NCBI GenBank assembly: GCA_013396525.1
Contig: VWYX01000084.1
Span: forward strand, 380,901-444,900
DNA from: Chaetorhynchus papuensis
Lineage: Eukaryota; Chordata; Aves; Passeriformes; Rhipiduridae
Length of the DNA stretch: 64,000 nt
Reading direction: 5' to 3'
Below, in pieces: positions 1-13,303 of this stretch. The position numbers and the translations under genes are program-made. The stretch's first letter is position 1; each line of letters opens with the position of its first letter. The notes under the pieces are model-generated. The model saw only the letters and a list, made by a program, of their open reading frames with translations, searched no databases and had not been told where the DNA came from.

Positions 1-1809
1 CATAAATTTAGAAAAAAATAAATAATTCCCACTTAAATAAAGGAAGCTGATGAAGAGTATAATTACGAGTCTTTTAATATTTGGCACTGATTGAGTAATT
101 AACTGCTTGACTTTTTTAGTCAGCCCTCACACCCTCATTTGAATAGATACAGTGATTGTTCATCCAAGATTTTCATTTGCTGTCATCCTATGGAGGAAAA
201 TGAGAATTCTTTACATCAACTAAGGATAAATTCTTCTGCCTAAATTCTAGTCTGTGAGCGACTAGCAAGACATATATGACTTTATGTTCTGGACCAGGAC
301 CTTGCCTTGAATGCATTCAGCCTAAGGAAAGGATCTCGATTGGATAGAGATTCCCTACACTAAGACAAATAAACAAAAGACATTTGTATTTCAGACTATG
401 AAATAAGCAGCTGTGTTACTTTAACATAGAGCTAAAATTTGAAAGCAATGAGCTCGCTGCAAAGCCAGGTAAAATGCCAGTGAGGAGCTATATTTTGCAG
501 CTTATGCAAAGTAAGTAATAAGTTTAAAAAATACTACAGGTAATGTACCAAACTTCTTATAAGGTGAATTGGTGAGTATCCTATAACTTCAGTTTATGTT
601 GTCAGAACATGAATAAAAACTATGGCATTTCTGACATCTCTGTCCCCTCCTCCTGGCACCCCTTTGCAGTTACTGAAAGTTAAATCATCCATAGTGAACA
701 AATGGACTTGATGTTAAGTGAGGTGACCTGTGGTCTTTGGGAGCTCAAGTGTTCCTGCAGTTTACTAAAAAACTTACAGTAGCTGCTGAATTCACCAATC
801 AGTGAGGAAAGAAGGGTCTTTGAAAGAAAAAAGGAAAAGGAATAATTAGCAAAAAGGATGATAACTCAGTGTTATCTGAAATGACATCAAAGAGAAAAAC
901 AAAAAACATTTGTAGCAAAAAAAAAAAAATTAAAATTTCTCATAAAAGCCCTGAGTTGAAGCTGCTAAAAAGATATAACCTATAAAGTTGATGTATGAGG
1001 GTAGAAAATAAAAAGTTATTCTAATCCATGAATTTTGGCGTGCAACAATGATGCCTCCTCTGCACATTCTTCCAATTCTGGTATCCTCTTCCTTATGCTT
1101 CTAACCATGTCTGTTATTCAGCAGAATGGTCCAAAAACTGAAGGTTCTCCAGAACTGTACTTTTTTTTCCATAATGTCACTATTTTATTCTCTATCTTTA
1201 GATGTCTTTGGTGATCTAAAAGTAGGTAGTAATTTCTGAAAAATAGTATCATAGATGCAGTTGCTTTGGAATCCAAATCAGAAATTGCCATTAAAATGTC
1301 TTAAATGTCTTAATAGATCGTATTAAAAGACAGATCAGAGTGATAAGGTTGCTATGTGTCCACTATTGCATATAATGGTGATTTGTTTTTTTAACCTCAT
1401 AGATTGCTAAGTAGATTGTGAATATAAATGACTGTATATTTTTAATTATGGAAATAGAACAACAAACAACATTCATGAGAGCTATGTCAAGCAATTTGTG
1501 TGTAATATATACTTCTATATGAATTTCATAATAAAGGATAGATTTATTTCCCAGTAAAATAAATTTATTCAGAATGCCAATATTGCATCACAAAAGAGAA
1601 AACAAATCATAAAATTCAAACTAATATAAACATATTTCTTAAATAGATCTGAAGAAATTTTAAATAGTTGGACTCCTTGCATGAAAATGAAGTAATTGCC
1701 TTTTTTACTTTTCCAAAAAGCCATAGGTTGCAAGTTTATCTAGGAAATCTTAAAGAAAATGTATTTTAAAATAATGATGAAAGACAGGAGTATCTCTCTT
1801 CCTCCCCAG
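1..1809 (+). other. LRRIQ1: LRRIQ1 intron (3' part), no exon seen
   Basis: AT-rich, stop-dense DNA before the first recognisable exon. I looked for the basic, lysine-rich exon expected just upstream in LRRIQ1 and found no open segment with good splice sites. The last 25 bases form the pyrimidine-rich acceptor of the exon at 1810. The rest holds only short A/T runs. Confidence 0.6.
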
Positions 1810-1933
1810 ATAAAAACTTTTCTCAGCTGGATACTACTTTAGATGAGAAATTACAGAGAAAAGACTTCACATACCAATGGCTTCATGCACAGCTTTTGGA
1901 TTATGAAGCAGCCAGTTCCAGAAATACGAAGTG
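1810..1933 (+). CDS. LRRIQ1: LRRIQ1 coding exon (fourth from the end)
   Basis: LRRIQ1 is a large protein with leucine-rich repeats and IQ (calmodulin-binding) motifs; its molecular role is poorly known. The window holds only its C-terminal end, after the LRR and IQ regions. The exon follows a pyrimidine-rich acceptor (CTTCCTCCCCAG) and ends at a GTGAGG donor. It starts with two bases of a split codon, holds 40 full codons and leaves two bases (TG) for the next exon. It encodes a hydrophilic segment including KDFTYQWLHAQLLDYEAASS and then RNTK. The Y-Q-W-L-H core followed by SSRNTK fits what I remember of the mammalian LRRIQ1 C-terminal region. Identification rests on this, on the three following exons joining in frame, and on LRRIQ1 being the upstream tandem neighbour of ALX1. 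Confidence 0.82.
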
Positions 1934-3493
1934 GTGAGGTCATCGCCTTTAAATTACATTTTTTTTTTTATTTTAAATTTGTCTTGTAAAGTGAAACCTA
2001 AGTTAATAGTTCTAAAACAAACATGACTTTGCAGCTAGCAGACGGTACACCGTATTTCCAGGTCCCAAATATGGCACCCCTTAGAATTGGCTTAGCAGTC
2101 ATTGGATGGATACTTCTTCCCCATTGAAAATTAGGTTATTAAATGTTCAGAATCTTATCATAATTAACTACACAGTTTTACTTTAGTAGTGCATTGACTT
2201 TTAGACTATAAAGAGTGTAGAAAAAAGTGCTTGTTCATCATATATTATAAAATATTTTGGTTTTATGTAATTAAATCAACTGTAACATTAGCTATTTTGT
2301 TAGATTTGATTAAGGAAGTAAAAAAATCCATTTTTTAAACTAAATAGCATGTATTTATGTTTTGTCTTCAAAACATAAACCCAGCATCTACATCTTTATA
2401 CTACACTGTACTAAAATGTTGTAAACATGTCCCTTCCCTATTCAGTTTTGGTTATTAAACTGGTAAAATGTTAATACAGTTAAGGGGAAGGTTCATGTTG
2501 CCTAAACTAACATAAAGACATAGAAAGTATATTTTGATCATAAATTCAATATAAGGCATTAGTATCTTAATGAAGTCATTAGTAGACACAATGCCAAGCA
2601 CCTCTAATAAAACCAAACAAAGTGTCAGTAGGCAAGCAATGGGTTTAGTATATGAATTCTAGCATTATTTTCATTTAAAATGTATTTAATTTATAATTAA
2701 ATGGGCTGCAAATTGTTCTTTCTTGTGCAGAAAAATATGCCACATATTCAGGTTCTATCAATGACTGTAGAATCTATATGAAAAACATGTTCCTTAGGAA
2801 ATATTCATCTGGCTTTGAAGAAATATTAATCTTTCAGTCGTGATTCATAGTAGAGAAATACTCATAGTGTTTGTTTAAGATGACTTCCATGACTTTTAAT
2901 TTGAATGAAAACACTGGAATAAAACATGTACTAATGTCTGAAAGTAAGAACACACAGAAATTGATAAAACAATTTTCTTAAATATTACTGTGCTACCTAT
3001 GCAGGTGTATGCTATGTCCTACTGTTTGTACTGACTTTTTTGAAAATCATGAAACCAGTTTTTAATGTGCCAAAAGTCCAACTGATCTCCATTCGAACTT
3101 CATTGGTAGACAGTTTAAAACAGCTGATATATTTATTCAACTGAAAACCATTTTACTCTTACAAAAAGTAGTATGAAAACTGGCTTTTCTACAATTTATG
3201 TCAACACATACAAAAGGCATGCTGGTTGTACATACTGACATTTATATTTTAACTTAATACTCTATCATTTGAATAAACAATTGTTAATTATTTTTTTAAT
3301 CTTAAGTACAAAAAATTTAATACTAATTGCTCCTCTACTTTATCAGTTAATATTAATTTCTCTGATGCCTCTTAATCGTGGAATTATTTTAAGTAATTAA
3401 CCAGGATTTTTTCCTGAAAAGATTCTGTGCAGGTATTTTAATGAGCCCAGTACAGTGAGAGTTACTGAAATTTCTATTCTACTTTTTTTCCAG
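1934..3493 (+). other. LRRIQ1: LRRIQ1 intron
   Basis: A 1,560-bp AT-rich intron between the GTGAGG donor and a TTTTTTTCCAG acceptor. I see no gene, clear repeat or RNA gene in it. Confidence 0.75.
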
Positions 3494-3554
3494 CTGTCGT
3501 TTTTTGCCTGAGTTAGATCCTGCGACGTGTGACAGTAGACAAGTACAGCTTGTG
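3494..3554 (+). CDS. LRRIQ1: LRRIQ1 coding exon (third from the end)
   Basis: A 61-bp exon. Its first base completes the TG left by the previous exon to make Cys, then 20 full codons run to a GTAAGA donor, so the next exon starts in phase 0. It encodes FLPELDPATCDSRQVQLV. The FLPELDP and VQLV blocks are the conserved parts as I recall them from mammalian LRRIQ1. The longest minus-strand reading frame across it (3397-3603) is a shadow. The exon is too short to be convincing alone; frame continuity on both sides makes it so. Confidence 0.82.
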
Positions 3555-6500
3555 GTAAGAACTTGTTTCTTTGTGGGATTTGGCAGAACTGAGGTATTTC
3601 CAATCCATACCTGGTGTAAAAAGAGGAGAATTTTTTGATTAATATAATTCTGTAGTGTTATCTCTGTTGGGCAATCAAATCATCCCCTGATGAAGATCAG
3701 GAGAAAATATTTTAGTACAAAACCCCAAGTATGTACATAGAGTTCTAGCTTCATGATCTGACATTGAGTTTGTTTTTAAGATATCAAATGCCACTGTGTG
3801 GTTTTTTGAAGCTTCTAAATCTGCATTTTCAAAAAAAATTGAAAAGAGTTAAATATGGTTAAGTACCAACTTCATTATTTACTGAAAACATGTATTTTTA
3901 TCAATTGAACAACTTTAAATATTCTCAAATTCTGTATATCACATATCTAAATCATTTTAAAATGCCTTCAATGTCATTAATTTAAATACAGTAAGTTGGA
4001 ATTGTATATTAATATGGTGAAATTATTGAAAACATTGCATGAAATCAGACTTCTTCCTACAATTTCTTTTCTATATTTTTTTACATCTTAAAATGCCCTC
4101 TTCTCTTTTCATTATTCACTCTTGGTGTAGCATTTAAAAAAAATTGGGATTTTCTGAAACTGTCAGTCATGTAAGTTGGCAGGAGGGGAAATATGAGCAG
4201 TTTAACAATTTGAAGATTTACAAAATTAAAAGACTGTGTCAGAGATACCCAAAAGTTCCTTTAATAGCGAGCAGTTGTGATGTCTACAGGCTAATGTGTA
4301 CTCACTCCATTACTATATATATAGACTTTACATTTTAATGCCAAATTAGAAATATTCTTATTGATATAATGTTGTGTGGTTTAAAAAAATGGGGCAAAAG
4401 TTTAGAAGCTATGCAGAATTAGTGTTTTATATTCATATACGTGATGTAATATATTGCATAAAAAGTATTTCCCAGTTAGATGATGTGTCATATGCCTCAT
4501 TTTGTTCTCTGAGCAATCTTGCCCCTTTCTAGCCTCTTCTTTAGCTTCACAACGTATGCAATTTGCATGTTTTGGAAATGATTCCATAAACTCTTGTAAA
4601 ATTCACCTTTGAAAAAACTGCTTTTAAGCCTTAGATGTTACTATTACTGTTTTCTTTAAGACAGATTTTCTCAAATATTTTTCTCTGGCAAGTGTGTCCA
4701 ATTCTTAGGTTCTACTAAAATTTGAAGGGCTGAAATCATGAACCAAATGACTGTTGTGGGGTTTCATTGCGGCAGCACCAATAGTTATTTGTTACGTCGA
4801 GTCTAAAACAGTAATTTATCCAATTTTGAGCAAATCATAATTTAATAATGTTATCTAAATTACATATTATGTAATTATTGGTAAGCATATGTGCACATAG
4901 GTAGATTGTATGTTATTTACACTAAGCGGTTCTATCCACAAAATGCTGCTGCAATCCCACAATAGCATTATGTGGTGTGCCCACAGAACTGCCAAAGTTA
5001 TGGAATTGTCACAGCCTGTGCCACATAATAACATAGCTGTTCCACATGAATGAAATACAGAGAAAAATGCAATAGATGGTTCAAAAAATAGAAAATGGAA
5101 TAAAATGTATCTCTAATGCAGAAAGCTGTACTATATAGGCAGTGAAATAATGATGTGGTTTGTACACACAGATGGCTGGAGAATTTTGGTTTTAAAATTT
5201 ATATGGGTTCTCTCTTAAAGGTTGAAATATGAACATACTCCTACTGCTTTTGCACAGTAGCTTACTTAAAAGCTATACAATCATGAAGAAAATCAAGTTA
5301 ACAGCTGCAATCATTATCAAAAATTTCTTGTAAACTGAAAGAAAGTGGAAAATATATATTAAAAGAAAAGAGGGAGAGAGAGCAAGCATTAAAGAGGAAA
5401 GCATTCCTGGGCATTTCCAGGAGTAGTTTATTCCTATGTCATATGCTCGACCATAAAGTTTTCTGATGTGCTAGACAATCCCTGCTTTTTATGTGTTCCA
5501 TAAGCTGCATTCTGAAAGTACTATATTCATATAGTTTTCTAATGATATTTGTGCACATTCCAGTAATTCAGGACTTTCTTTTTCACGGATACAAAATGGC
5601 ATTTCAATGGTTGCACATAACCAATAAAGTCTTCTCACTGGAGATTATTGCCTCATAGTAACCTGCAGTAAATCTAAGACTTTATTATGTTAATCTGTAA
5701 AAATCTTTAATGATTTTTCTCACTAGTGAGTTCCATGGAAGTGCTTAGGAAGGCATGCTGACTTACAGTTTAAACTATTTTAAATTAATATTATTTTGTG
5801 AAATAGCAAGTAGGATAGACTTCCTGATTCTTTTTGTATGAAATTTAAGTTACCTGCAGGGTTAACCACTTCATTATTGATCAGTATTTCCAAATCTTTA
5901 GATGTGACTTGAATTCAAAAGCACCTTTTATCTCTGAAGGTTACAGAAAGTCTCCATAATTTTACCTAGAAATAGAAAACTATACAGATGCAAAATTTTG
6001 TTCAAGGCAAAGATTCCTCCTGATTGAAATTAATTTCCAATTAATTAGTAAGGAGGGTTTGTGTTAATAAAACCAACGGCATAAAGTATGAAGAGTTAAC
6101 TACGGTGATCACTACAAATGGAAGTCCAATACTACAGTCTGCAAAAAACTGTGCCATACCTTAAATTTCTTCCAAATTTTTGTTCTAAATCATAAATGAA
6201 AAAGGGAAGGTTTTCATTAGCTTCAGAGGACTTTCAGTCAGCTTCTTTAAAAAGCCAAAATTAAGTTTGCTCAGATAATTAATATAACCTTAAATATTAC
6301 TCTGACAGTAACTGGGTAAAAACACTTACCTTTATTTAAAATGAAATAACAAATATTTTACATCAGAGATCAAGACAGCCCTAATAAAATCTAGCATATA
6401 ACCCTGAATATTGTTGTCTATACGATGATAAAGCCTTAGTTTCTATGATGGTAGAGATTGGATAATAATACCATAGAAAGGCTAGCTGTATAAAATTCTG

Positions 6501-8392
6501 TAGCTTCCTGGGTCTTTGGGAACTGGGACGTTAAAAAAACTTTTGCTGAGTGTTGAAGCAGGTTAGATAGAAATAAGAATGATCAGTTCTATTGGTTTGA
6601 ATCTCTCTGAGTATCACAATCACTGCATTATGAATTAGTCTACTAATGAAAGACTAAAAGCTTTCAATGTAAAGATTTTGAAAATAGGAAGCTCTCGCAA
6701 GCTTAAAGCAACTGTAAATATTAAGGCCAAAAAAATAGAAATAATTGGCAGGGTAAAACATAATTTTTTAAGTTTCTTGACACTGCTATGGAAGAGAAAA
6801 TAAAATATTGATGTTAACAGCAATAATAAAGACTAGCTGTGCAAAGCAAAACTTTAAAATGCTCTTCATTAAACATAAGAAAGGTAAGCACCAGAAAATA
6901 AGGGATAAACTTTCTGTGTGGACACAAAGGGTATGCAAATCACTAAGGAAGAGTGTAAAATCTCTGTTTCCTTGGAGTTTTTGGTTTGAAAATGCATGGA
7001 GTTTTTAATGAATTTTACATTGAACAGTGACTGAGTAAAGACAAGGAAATGAAACAGGTCTCCATTTCATCTGAGTTCTCTAAGTTAGACTGGACTACAA
7101 AGCCTGTCTGCATTGGTGCAGTGCTGCTTTTGGTACAGTGAGCTAGTTTGAACAGGAAGTCTGGAAATCATCTCCTCCAGAATGGCCCACAACTTCACAG
7201 TAACGGCACTTTCCTGAGAAAAAGGGAGCTGTGGGCTTTAGCCCCCTGAGGATGGAGTTGAGACCCAGTCTCTCAATACTTGGTTGAGCAGTCTTGCTGC
7301 TACAGTGTTAGGCAAAAGTTTAGTGACATTTCCACTGGCCAAGTCTTTCCTTTTCTGTAGTTTGTTTGTTTTTATATTATAAAACAAATACTCAGTTAGA
7401 CACCTAGCTTCTGAAAGACACTCTCTTCAGCCCAGAGAGAGAAAAGACATCATCTGCTTTTCTGGACGTCACTTCTGAAGGTCCAGAGACTAGAAAAGTA
7501 TATCCTTATATTCAGTACTTCCAGACTGACTCTGTGCTGGGGATTTTGTAGGCTGTTCATCAGCAGTGTCTGATTTTTCACCATCATTGTTACTGGCCCT
7601 CAGTATTATTGTTAGAGGCTGCTTTTGGTGCTGAATGGCTTTTCATTACCTTCCTCAGTAAATGTAAAGTTGTTTCTACAAAAAACAACAATCTGCAATT
7701 TACAATGGGTGGTATCTTCCATGTCTGTTTTTAAACTTTGCCCTACATGTTCCCAAAGCAGCATTGCTAAAATGAAATATGATTTTCATTTTTATTTTGT
7801 CATATGAGTGTGCAGGTAACATGCCTCATGACAAAACATACCACCACTGCATGTTAGAAGTTTATAATTAAAATAATACTCTTGCCTAAAGTATAATTAA
7901 AATGCTGTCTGATGGTTATGGTTAATTAGCAAAAACTTAAAAGATTAAATTACTCACTGGGCCCATGACTGATTGAAGTGATACGTGTCCTGGATAAAGC
8001 ATAAATATTGCAGGAAATAATCCAATATGACATCTCTGACATTCAACTATAACTTAAATTATAGACTGGTCAGTAAATGATCTTAAGCTGTTTAAGGTTT
8101 CATCAGCCCTCTGCAAGATTGATTTTCTTCAAAATTACTGTACTAAAATGTTTTCTTTTGTTGTTGCATTGACTCAGATCACAAACCACAATTTTAAGAT
8201 CGGCTCTTATTTACAAAAATGCTTTGACATAGTGCATTTGTTCAGCCTAGGCAACAAAAAAAGGATTGTGGTATCATTTTGAAGAAGGTTGTTTGACAGA
8301 CCCTGTTTGTTTATTTGGAGTAATGTGAGCTACATTCAGAAAATGTTATATTTTGTTTCATGATTGTGTACATTCTCTCCCACTGCTTCCAG
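3555..8392 (+). other. LRRIQ1: LRRIQ1 intron
   Basis: A 4.8-kb AT-rich intron with donor GTAAGA and acceptor CCACTGCTTCCAG. Short reading frames on both strands have no recognisable protein features. No transposon could be identified by eye. Confidence 0.75.
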
Positions 8393-8513
8393 GCAAGCCG
8401 TGTAAGTAGAGAAGACATGGATTTAGACCTTGTTTCCATGGCCAGTGGAAGTGCTTTGACTGAGAACAGAGAAAAAAATAAACCGCCACACAGACACTCA
8501 GCAAGATCCTCAA
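8393..8513 (+). CDS. LRRIQ1: LRRIQ1 coding exon (penultimate)
   Basis: A 121-bp exon between acceptor CTGCTTCCAG and donor GTAAGT. In phase 0 it encodes SREDMDLDLVSMASGSALTE, then NREKNKPPHRHSARSS, and leaves one base (A) to form Lys with the last exon. The SRED-x-DLDLVSM-x-SGSAL block is the strongest LRRIQ1 match in the window. No domain is visible; the segment is polar and probably disordered. Odd point: the frame stays open for 17 codons past the donor to a TAG at 8564-8566, followed by possible poly(A) signals, so intron retention would give a different C-terminus (see findings). Confidence 0.87.
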
Positions 8514-9044
8514 GTAAGTTATGGTTCTTTTCAATATCAGTATTAAAGATCACTTTAATATGTTAGGTAGAACTTAGCATGCTTGGAATCCTTAATAACA
8601 CATGCTGTTTATTTCTGTTTATTTGTATCATACATTTACTACAGTTTTGTTTAAAAACTTTAATACCAATAGACTTTTCTCTTGTGATTTTAATAGGAAG
8701 TTCCCTGTGATGTATTGTAGGTCTTCTCATGTCTGAGTCCTGAGAAGATTTTCTTTTCCCTAAAGTATGAAAAAGATTTTCTTTTAATATTCCTCGTGTT
8801 TTTTTTTCCAATAGAGATTTGAAAAATGCATGTTTTGTTACCTGAACACCAGAACACATATCACAAATCAAGGCACAGATTTCTGTCATGTTCATTACCA
8901 GTTATGCTGTATTATATGATCCCACTGAACTTACTGTAGCTCAGTAGTAGGGGATCCTTTTAAAGGCTTACATTTTTACCACTCTAGTACCATAGGAGGT
9001 AACAAAAAAATCTATATATAGAAAAAATGGAAAAATAATTCTTG

Positions 9045-9050
9045 AATAAA
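9045..9050 (+). promoter_or_regulatory. Possible poly(A) signal for an intron-retained LRRIQ1 form
   Basis: AATAAA about 480 bp after the TAG that would end a transcript read through the donor at 8514. AT-rich DNA has many chance AATAAA hexamers, including another near 9168-9174, so this is only a candidate. Confidence 0.2.
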
Positions 9051-12000
9051 ACTATATCATTTTAAGTTTCATGTCTTATTTTGTGTAATATAACTGAAGA
9101 AATGTTAATATATTTCTGATAATATGAAATGCTATATTTTTCTATTTGTGTACAATGTCTTTTTCAAATAAATAAAACTATAAACTCACAAAAAACATGT
9201 TAGAGATAATATAAACTGTACTATATAAATTCAGCAAATTATCAAAATTCCTAAGTAGTGAAGTTTCTTGAAATGTTGTCAAAATAGAAATTAGGTATTT
9301 CATATAATTTATGTATATAAATTGCTGTATTTACTTTTTGATTGTGTTTCTATATATGCTGAATTTTCACTTTCAGTGAAAAATAAATTAAAATTCAAGA
9401 AAAACATGTAAAAATACTTGAAATCTCTATTTTTCTGACATACTTTGTAAAGGCTGTAGAATAAAGATTTATTTACATTAGTTCACTACAAGAAAAAGAT
9501 AATAGTGACTCAATATGTTTGTGCTTATTCATTTGATTTACATTCCTACAATTAGATTAGATAAAATTTATCATCATAGCCAAAGTTAATTGCATCAATG
9601 GAGAAAGAATATAATCCTGTCTTTGTGCCTGCCATCTTAGAAAAAACGAATTGTGCCCTTAGTTTTGTTCCTCTCCATTGGTTAGTGATGAAGCCACACA
9701 ATTTCAATTAGATGAGAGTTCTAACTGCTAAGTTCCTGAATTCTGGTGAGATAACTCTAAACTACTGATGTCAATGGCAAAATTATCGTTACATTCATAT
9801 ATGCAGAATAGAATGTGTGCATATCTTGAATAATTGAGTTAAATAGTATGCACTGAATTCTTATTAGCGTACAACTGCTGTTTAGGCTGTAACCTATATT
9901 CTAACTCCACCCAAAACTAAATTAAAGTGAACTCTTTCAACATGTAGAACTTGCCTGTGTGTATTTTGGGAACAGTATTTTGCTCTGAAAGATAAAAGTG
10001 CCACTGAATTATACTTTCAGTAAGGGGAGATTAGGAAAGGAGCAGGAAAGAACAATCAACAGGCAGAGTCATAAATGTGGGGGGGTGGAGCTGGAGAGAG
10101 AGAGAGAGAAAGTTTACAATGTCTGGTAATATAGGTATACTTCCAAAAAATACACATCTTACACACCTATGTATTTATTCTTCTTTCAGTAGTCCAGGAA
10201 CTAAGGAAAAAAAAGCCCAGGTCTTATGTCTTTTTACATATGTTTCTGCATATGTGTCTATATAAATTTTATCATCATGGATTTAAGAATTTAAACGGTG
10301 GTGATACATTCAGTTGTGTCACTTGTGACATATAACACCAGACATAACTGTCAGCTTTGTACATTTCATATGCAGTATAGAAACATATTTATTACATTAG
10401 TTCTGTTTGCCAAAGACTGTTGCTTTTCAATGTTCAAAAATAAATTATTAGCCCCATGGTATCCTTAATCTGAAAGCATTATAAATTTGCCTTTACTGAG
10501 AATGTATTTGTTATAAAATGCTTTCCTGTTGTATAGTCTCTCTTGGTTTTGTCTTCTGAAATATTAAATGAAGATGCCTAGGAACTGTTTCAGTGATTTA
10601 GTAGGTGTATTCCCTTTGAGTTAACCTGTAGTTGTATTACAGATTATTGTAAAGATACTGTGGCCTTAGAGATGCTGTCATTTCAATAAATTATTAAATC
10701 AAGCTCTTGTACCATTTTTTCAGGAGACCTCAACCTCCATGGTTTAACAATCTTTAATTAATAAAATGTTAAGTTCACTTTCCAACGTCCATAGTTTTGG
10801 TTGTTGCTCAGAATTCAATTATTGTTAGGAATCAGGAGCCGTTATTTGGGAGTATCATACATGTTCCTTATATATAACTTGTCATTTAGAAAGTGTATCA
10901 ATAAACTGTTGAGATCTTACGGGCTGAAAAGTAAAGTCTAGAAATGCAAGATAATGGATTCTTAAGTATATTTGCTAAAAAAACCCCTCTCAAATGTATG
11001 TGATACTGAAATAAAATACCTTTTATATATGCTACAGGGAAATGTATGAATGATCATGTCTTTGTTAAGACAAAACTTTCAAAACTTTGAAGTTACTATC
11101 CTTTAATTCACAGGGGGTTTTAGAAAGGCTAAATCAAGCTTTTAAGAAAAGTTTTTGGGAACTTCCCAAATTTTATGTTCTTTCTCTAGATCTTTTTTTC
11201 CAAAGGCATGTTCTTTGAATTCTGGATTAAACAATTTTAAGTTTTTTATATGCCAAATTTACTATGTTTTCTGAAAAATTTGGATGGGATAGATTAATCC
11301 TAAACTAACTTAATTCTGTTCCTTGACAAAGCAAAATGGGTTAAGTAATAAAAGAAATGCTTTTAACATAGTATATCTTAGTTTAAGGAAAGCATTTGTT
11401 TACTTAAAAGTATTTGATTTGTTTCCCTGTTACATGTTCAAAGGGAAATATAACTGTTCATTAAATTGACACACTTTTAAAAAAATAAAGCTTAAATAAA
11501 TGTATAACCGAAAGAAAGAGCAGCCATTGTTCAGTTGGACTAAATAGTTATCCGTTTGATTTAGGACTTTGTTCGTGTTAATGGCCAGTATGTTATGATC
11601 TAAGAACATATTTCTATTATGTTCTAGAAAGAATATTATATTCCTTCTAGAAATCATAGTTATTGTTTTATGCTCCCTAGTAGCTATTTTTTTTTCTATT
11701 TCTTGAGGTTATTTTTTGAGTGGGGCTGGTGGGGATGGGTGGCGTCCGTTCTTATCTGACCATTCTTTATAATTTTTATTAACTCCGTAAACATTGGTGT
11801 GAATTTCTGGTTGTATTTTGTGTTTCATCACTTTCCTGAACACTGGTACTGTAGTCAGCATTAAGCTGCAAGATGGGCTTAGAAATATTTTGCAAGAATT
11901 TGAAGTTAAGCATTTTTTATACCTAGCTCGACAGTATAGTTTTTTTGTATATCCTCTTATTGAATTTGTGAGTAGGCTATGACAATCAACTACCTTCTCT

Positions 12001-13272
12001 CTTCCTAATGTTTCTGGCCAACCAGTGTTGGTCCTTTAGATGAGTCTCCTACATATTTACATTGTCTAACTGTCATCACAATTTTGTGGTTTTCTTTTCT
12101 CTGCAAATTTAAGCTTTCTTTTCATTATATTTGCCTTGGGAACTGCAATCTTCTGACCAGAATTTGAAAGTGAAATGCAATGGGATCTGTGCCTCTGTTA
12201 TTTAAAGTACTCCCAGAATTCTTAATTCTTCTCTTCCCTGAATTCTAGCTTTTCAGGGAGCCTCTGATAGCAGTAAAACAGTGCTTTCCAGGAAAAAAAA
12301 TAAATAAATTATGGCCTGAACCTTGTCATTCCTTTATCACCCTTAGTTCAAAAATGGACCCATGTATATCTCCACTAAAAAACATTTATCGGTTCTATTT
12401 CTCAAATAAATTCAAACTTTACTATCCTGTTAATCAGTGAAATTAAATTAATGCAGTTCAATTATGACTTTCATACAGCAAAAAGTCTTCCAACTCAGAA
12501 CAAAAAACACAGTAACTTTTATTTCACTTTCTTTTTAAATCTTCTTCAATTCTTTTTGCTCTTGACAGAGCCCCCAGCTTGATTATTTTTGCCTCCTTTC
12601 TTTCATAATGAGAGTTGTTAGAAACTCTTCAACTTTTTATGACCAGGGTACTGTACAGCTTCCCTTAAAAAAATTCCTGCTTTCCTGTTCCTTTCTTCTC
12701 AGCATCACTATTGTCTATATATTCTAGTTCAAGGACTGCTGTCTTTCATTTAGGATTTGTAAACTCTGTGTAGCAAGCATCTCATTTTTAAGCTCTCTGT
12801 GAATTTACTTATATTTTACCGAGGGGTTTCTTGTACATATTTCTTTCCTTCTTTCTTTTTTTGTTTTTTTCTTTTTCTTTTTTGTGGAGATACATACATA
12901 TTTTTCTATGTATTGTTTAACTATCAAACAAAATATACCTAATCTTTTTGAATAGACTACAGAATGACATTTTACAAGATGCTGCTTAACTCACTTTGAG
13001 ACTGCATATTAAAAAATTGCCTAAATGCAGATTTTAAAAGGCATGTAGAACTTGCTTTCATTGAATTTAACAGGCTAGGGAGAAAAAATGATATATGATC
13101 TCATGTAATTTCATCATCTGTGTTTTCAATTATGAAAATAATTCAAGAACGGATACACAAAGGCATTTTCTAAATCTTAAGTACTTAATTTTACAGCCAG
13201 ATAGTCTATAGTCTTCTACTCAGGTTTGGGAGGAGTTCTTCAGTGTGAGGTTTTTTGAAGAGAAACCAGGTT

Positions 13273-13303
13273 AAAAAAAAAAAAAAAAAAAAAAGAGAGA
13301 GAG
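13273..13303. repeat. A22 run followed by a GA microsatellite
   Basis: Twenty-two consecutive A bases (13273-13294) lead into a short GA array and then more A. It could be a simple repeat or the tail of an old retroposed element, but no recognisable body precedes it and no target-site duplication is obvious. Confidence 0.9.
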
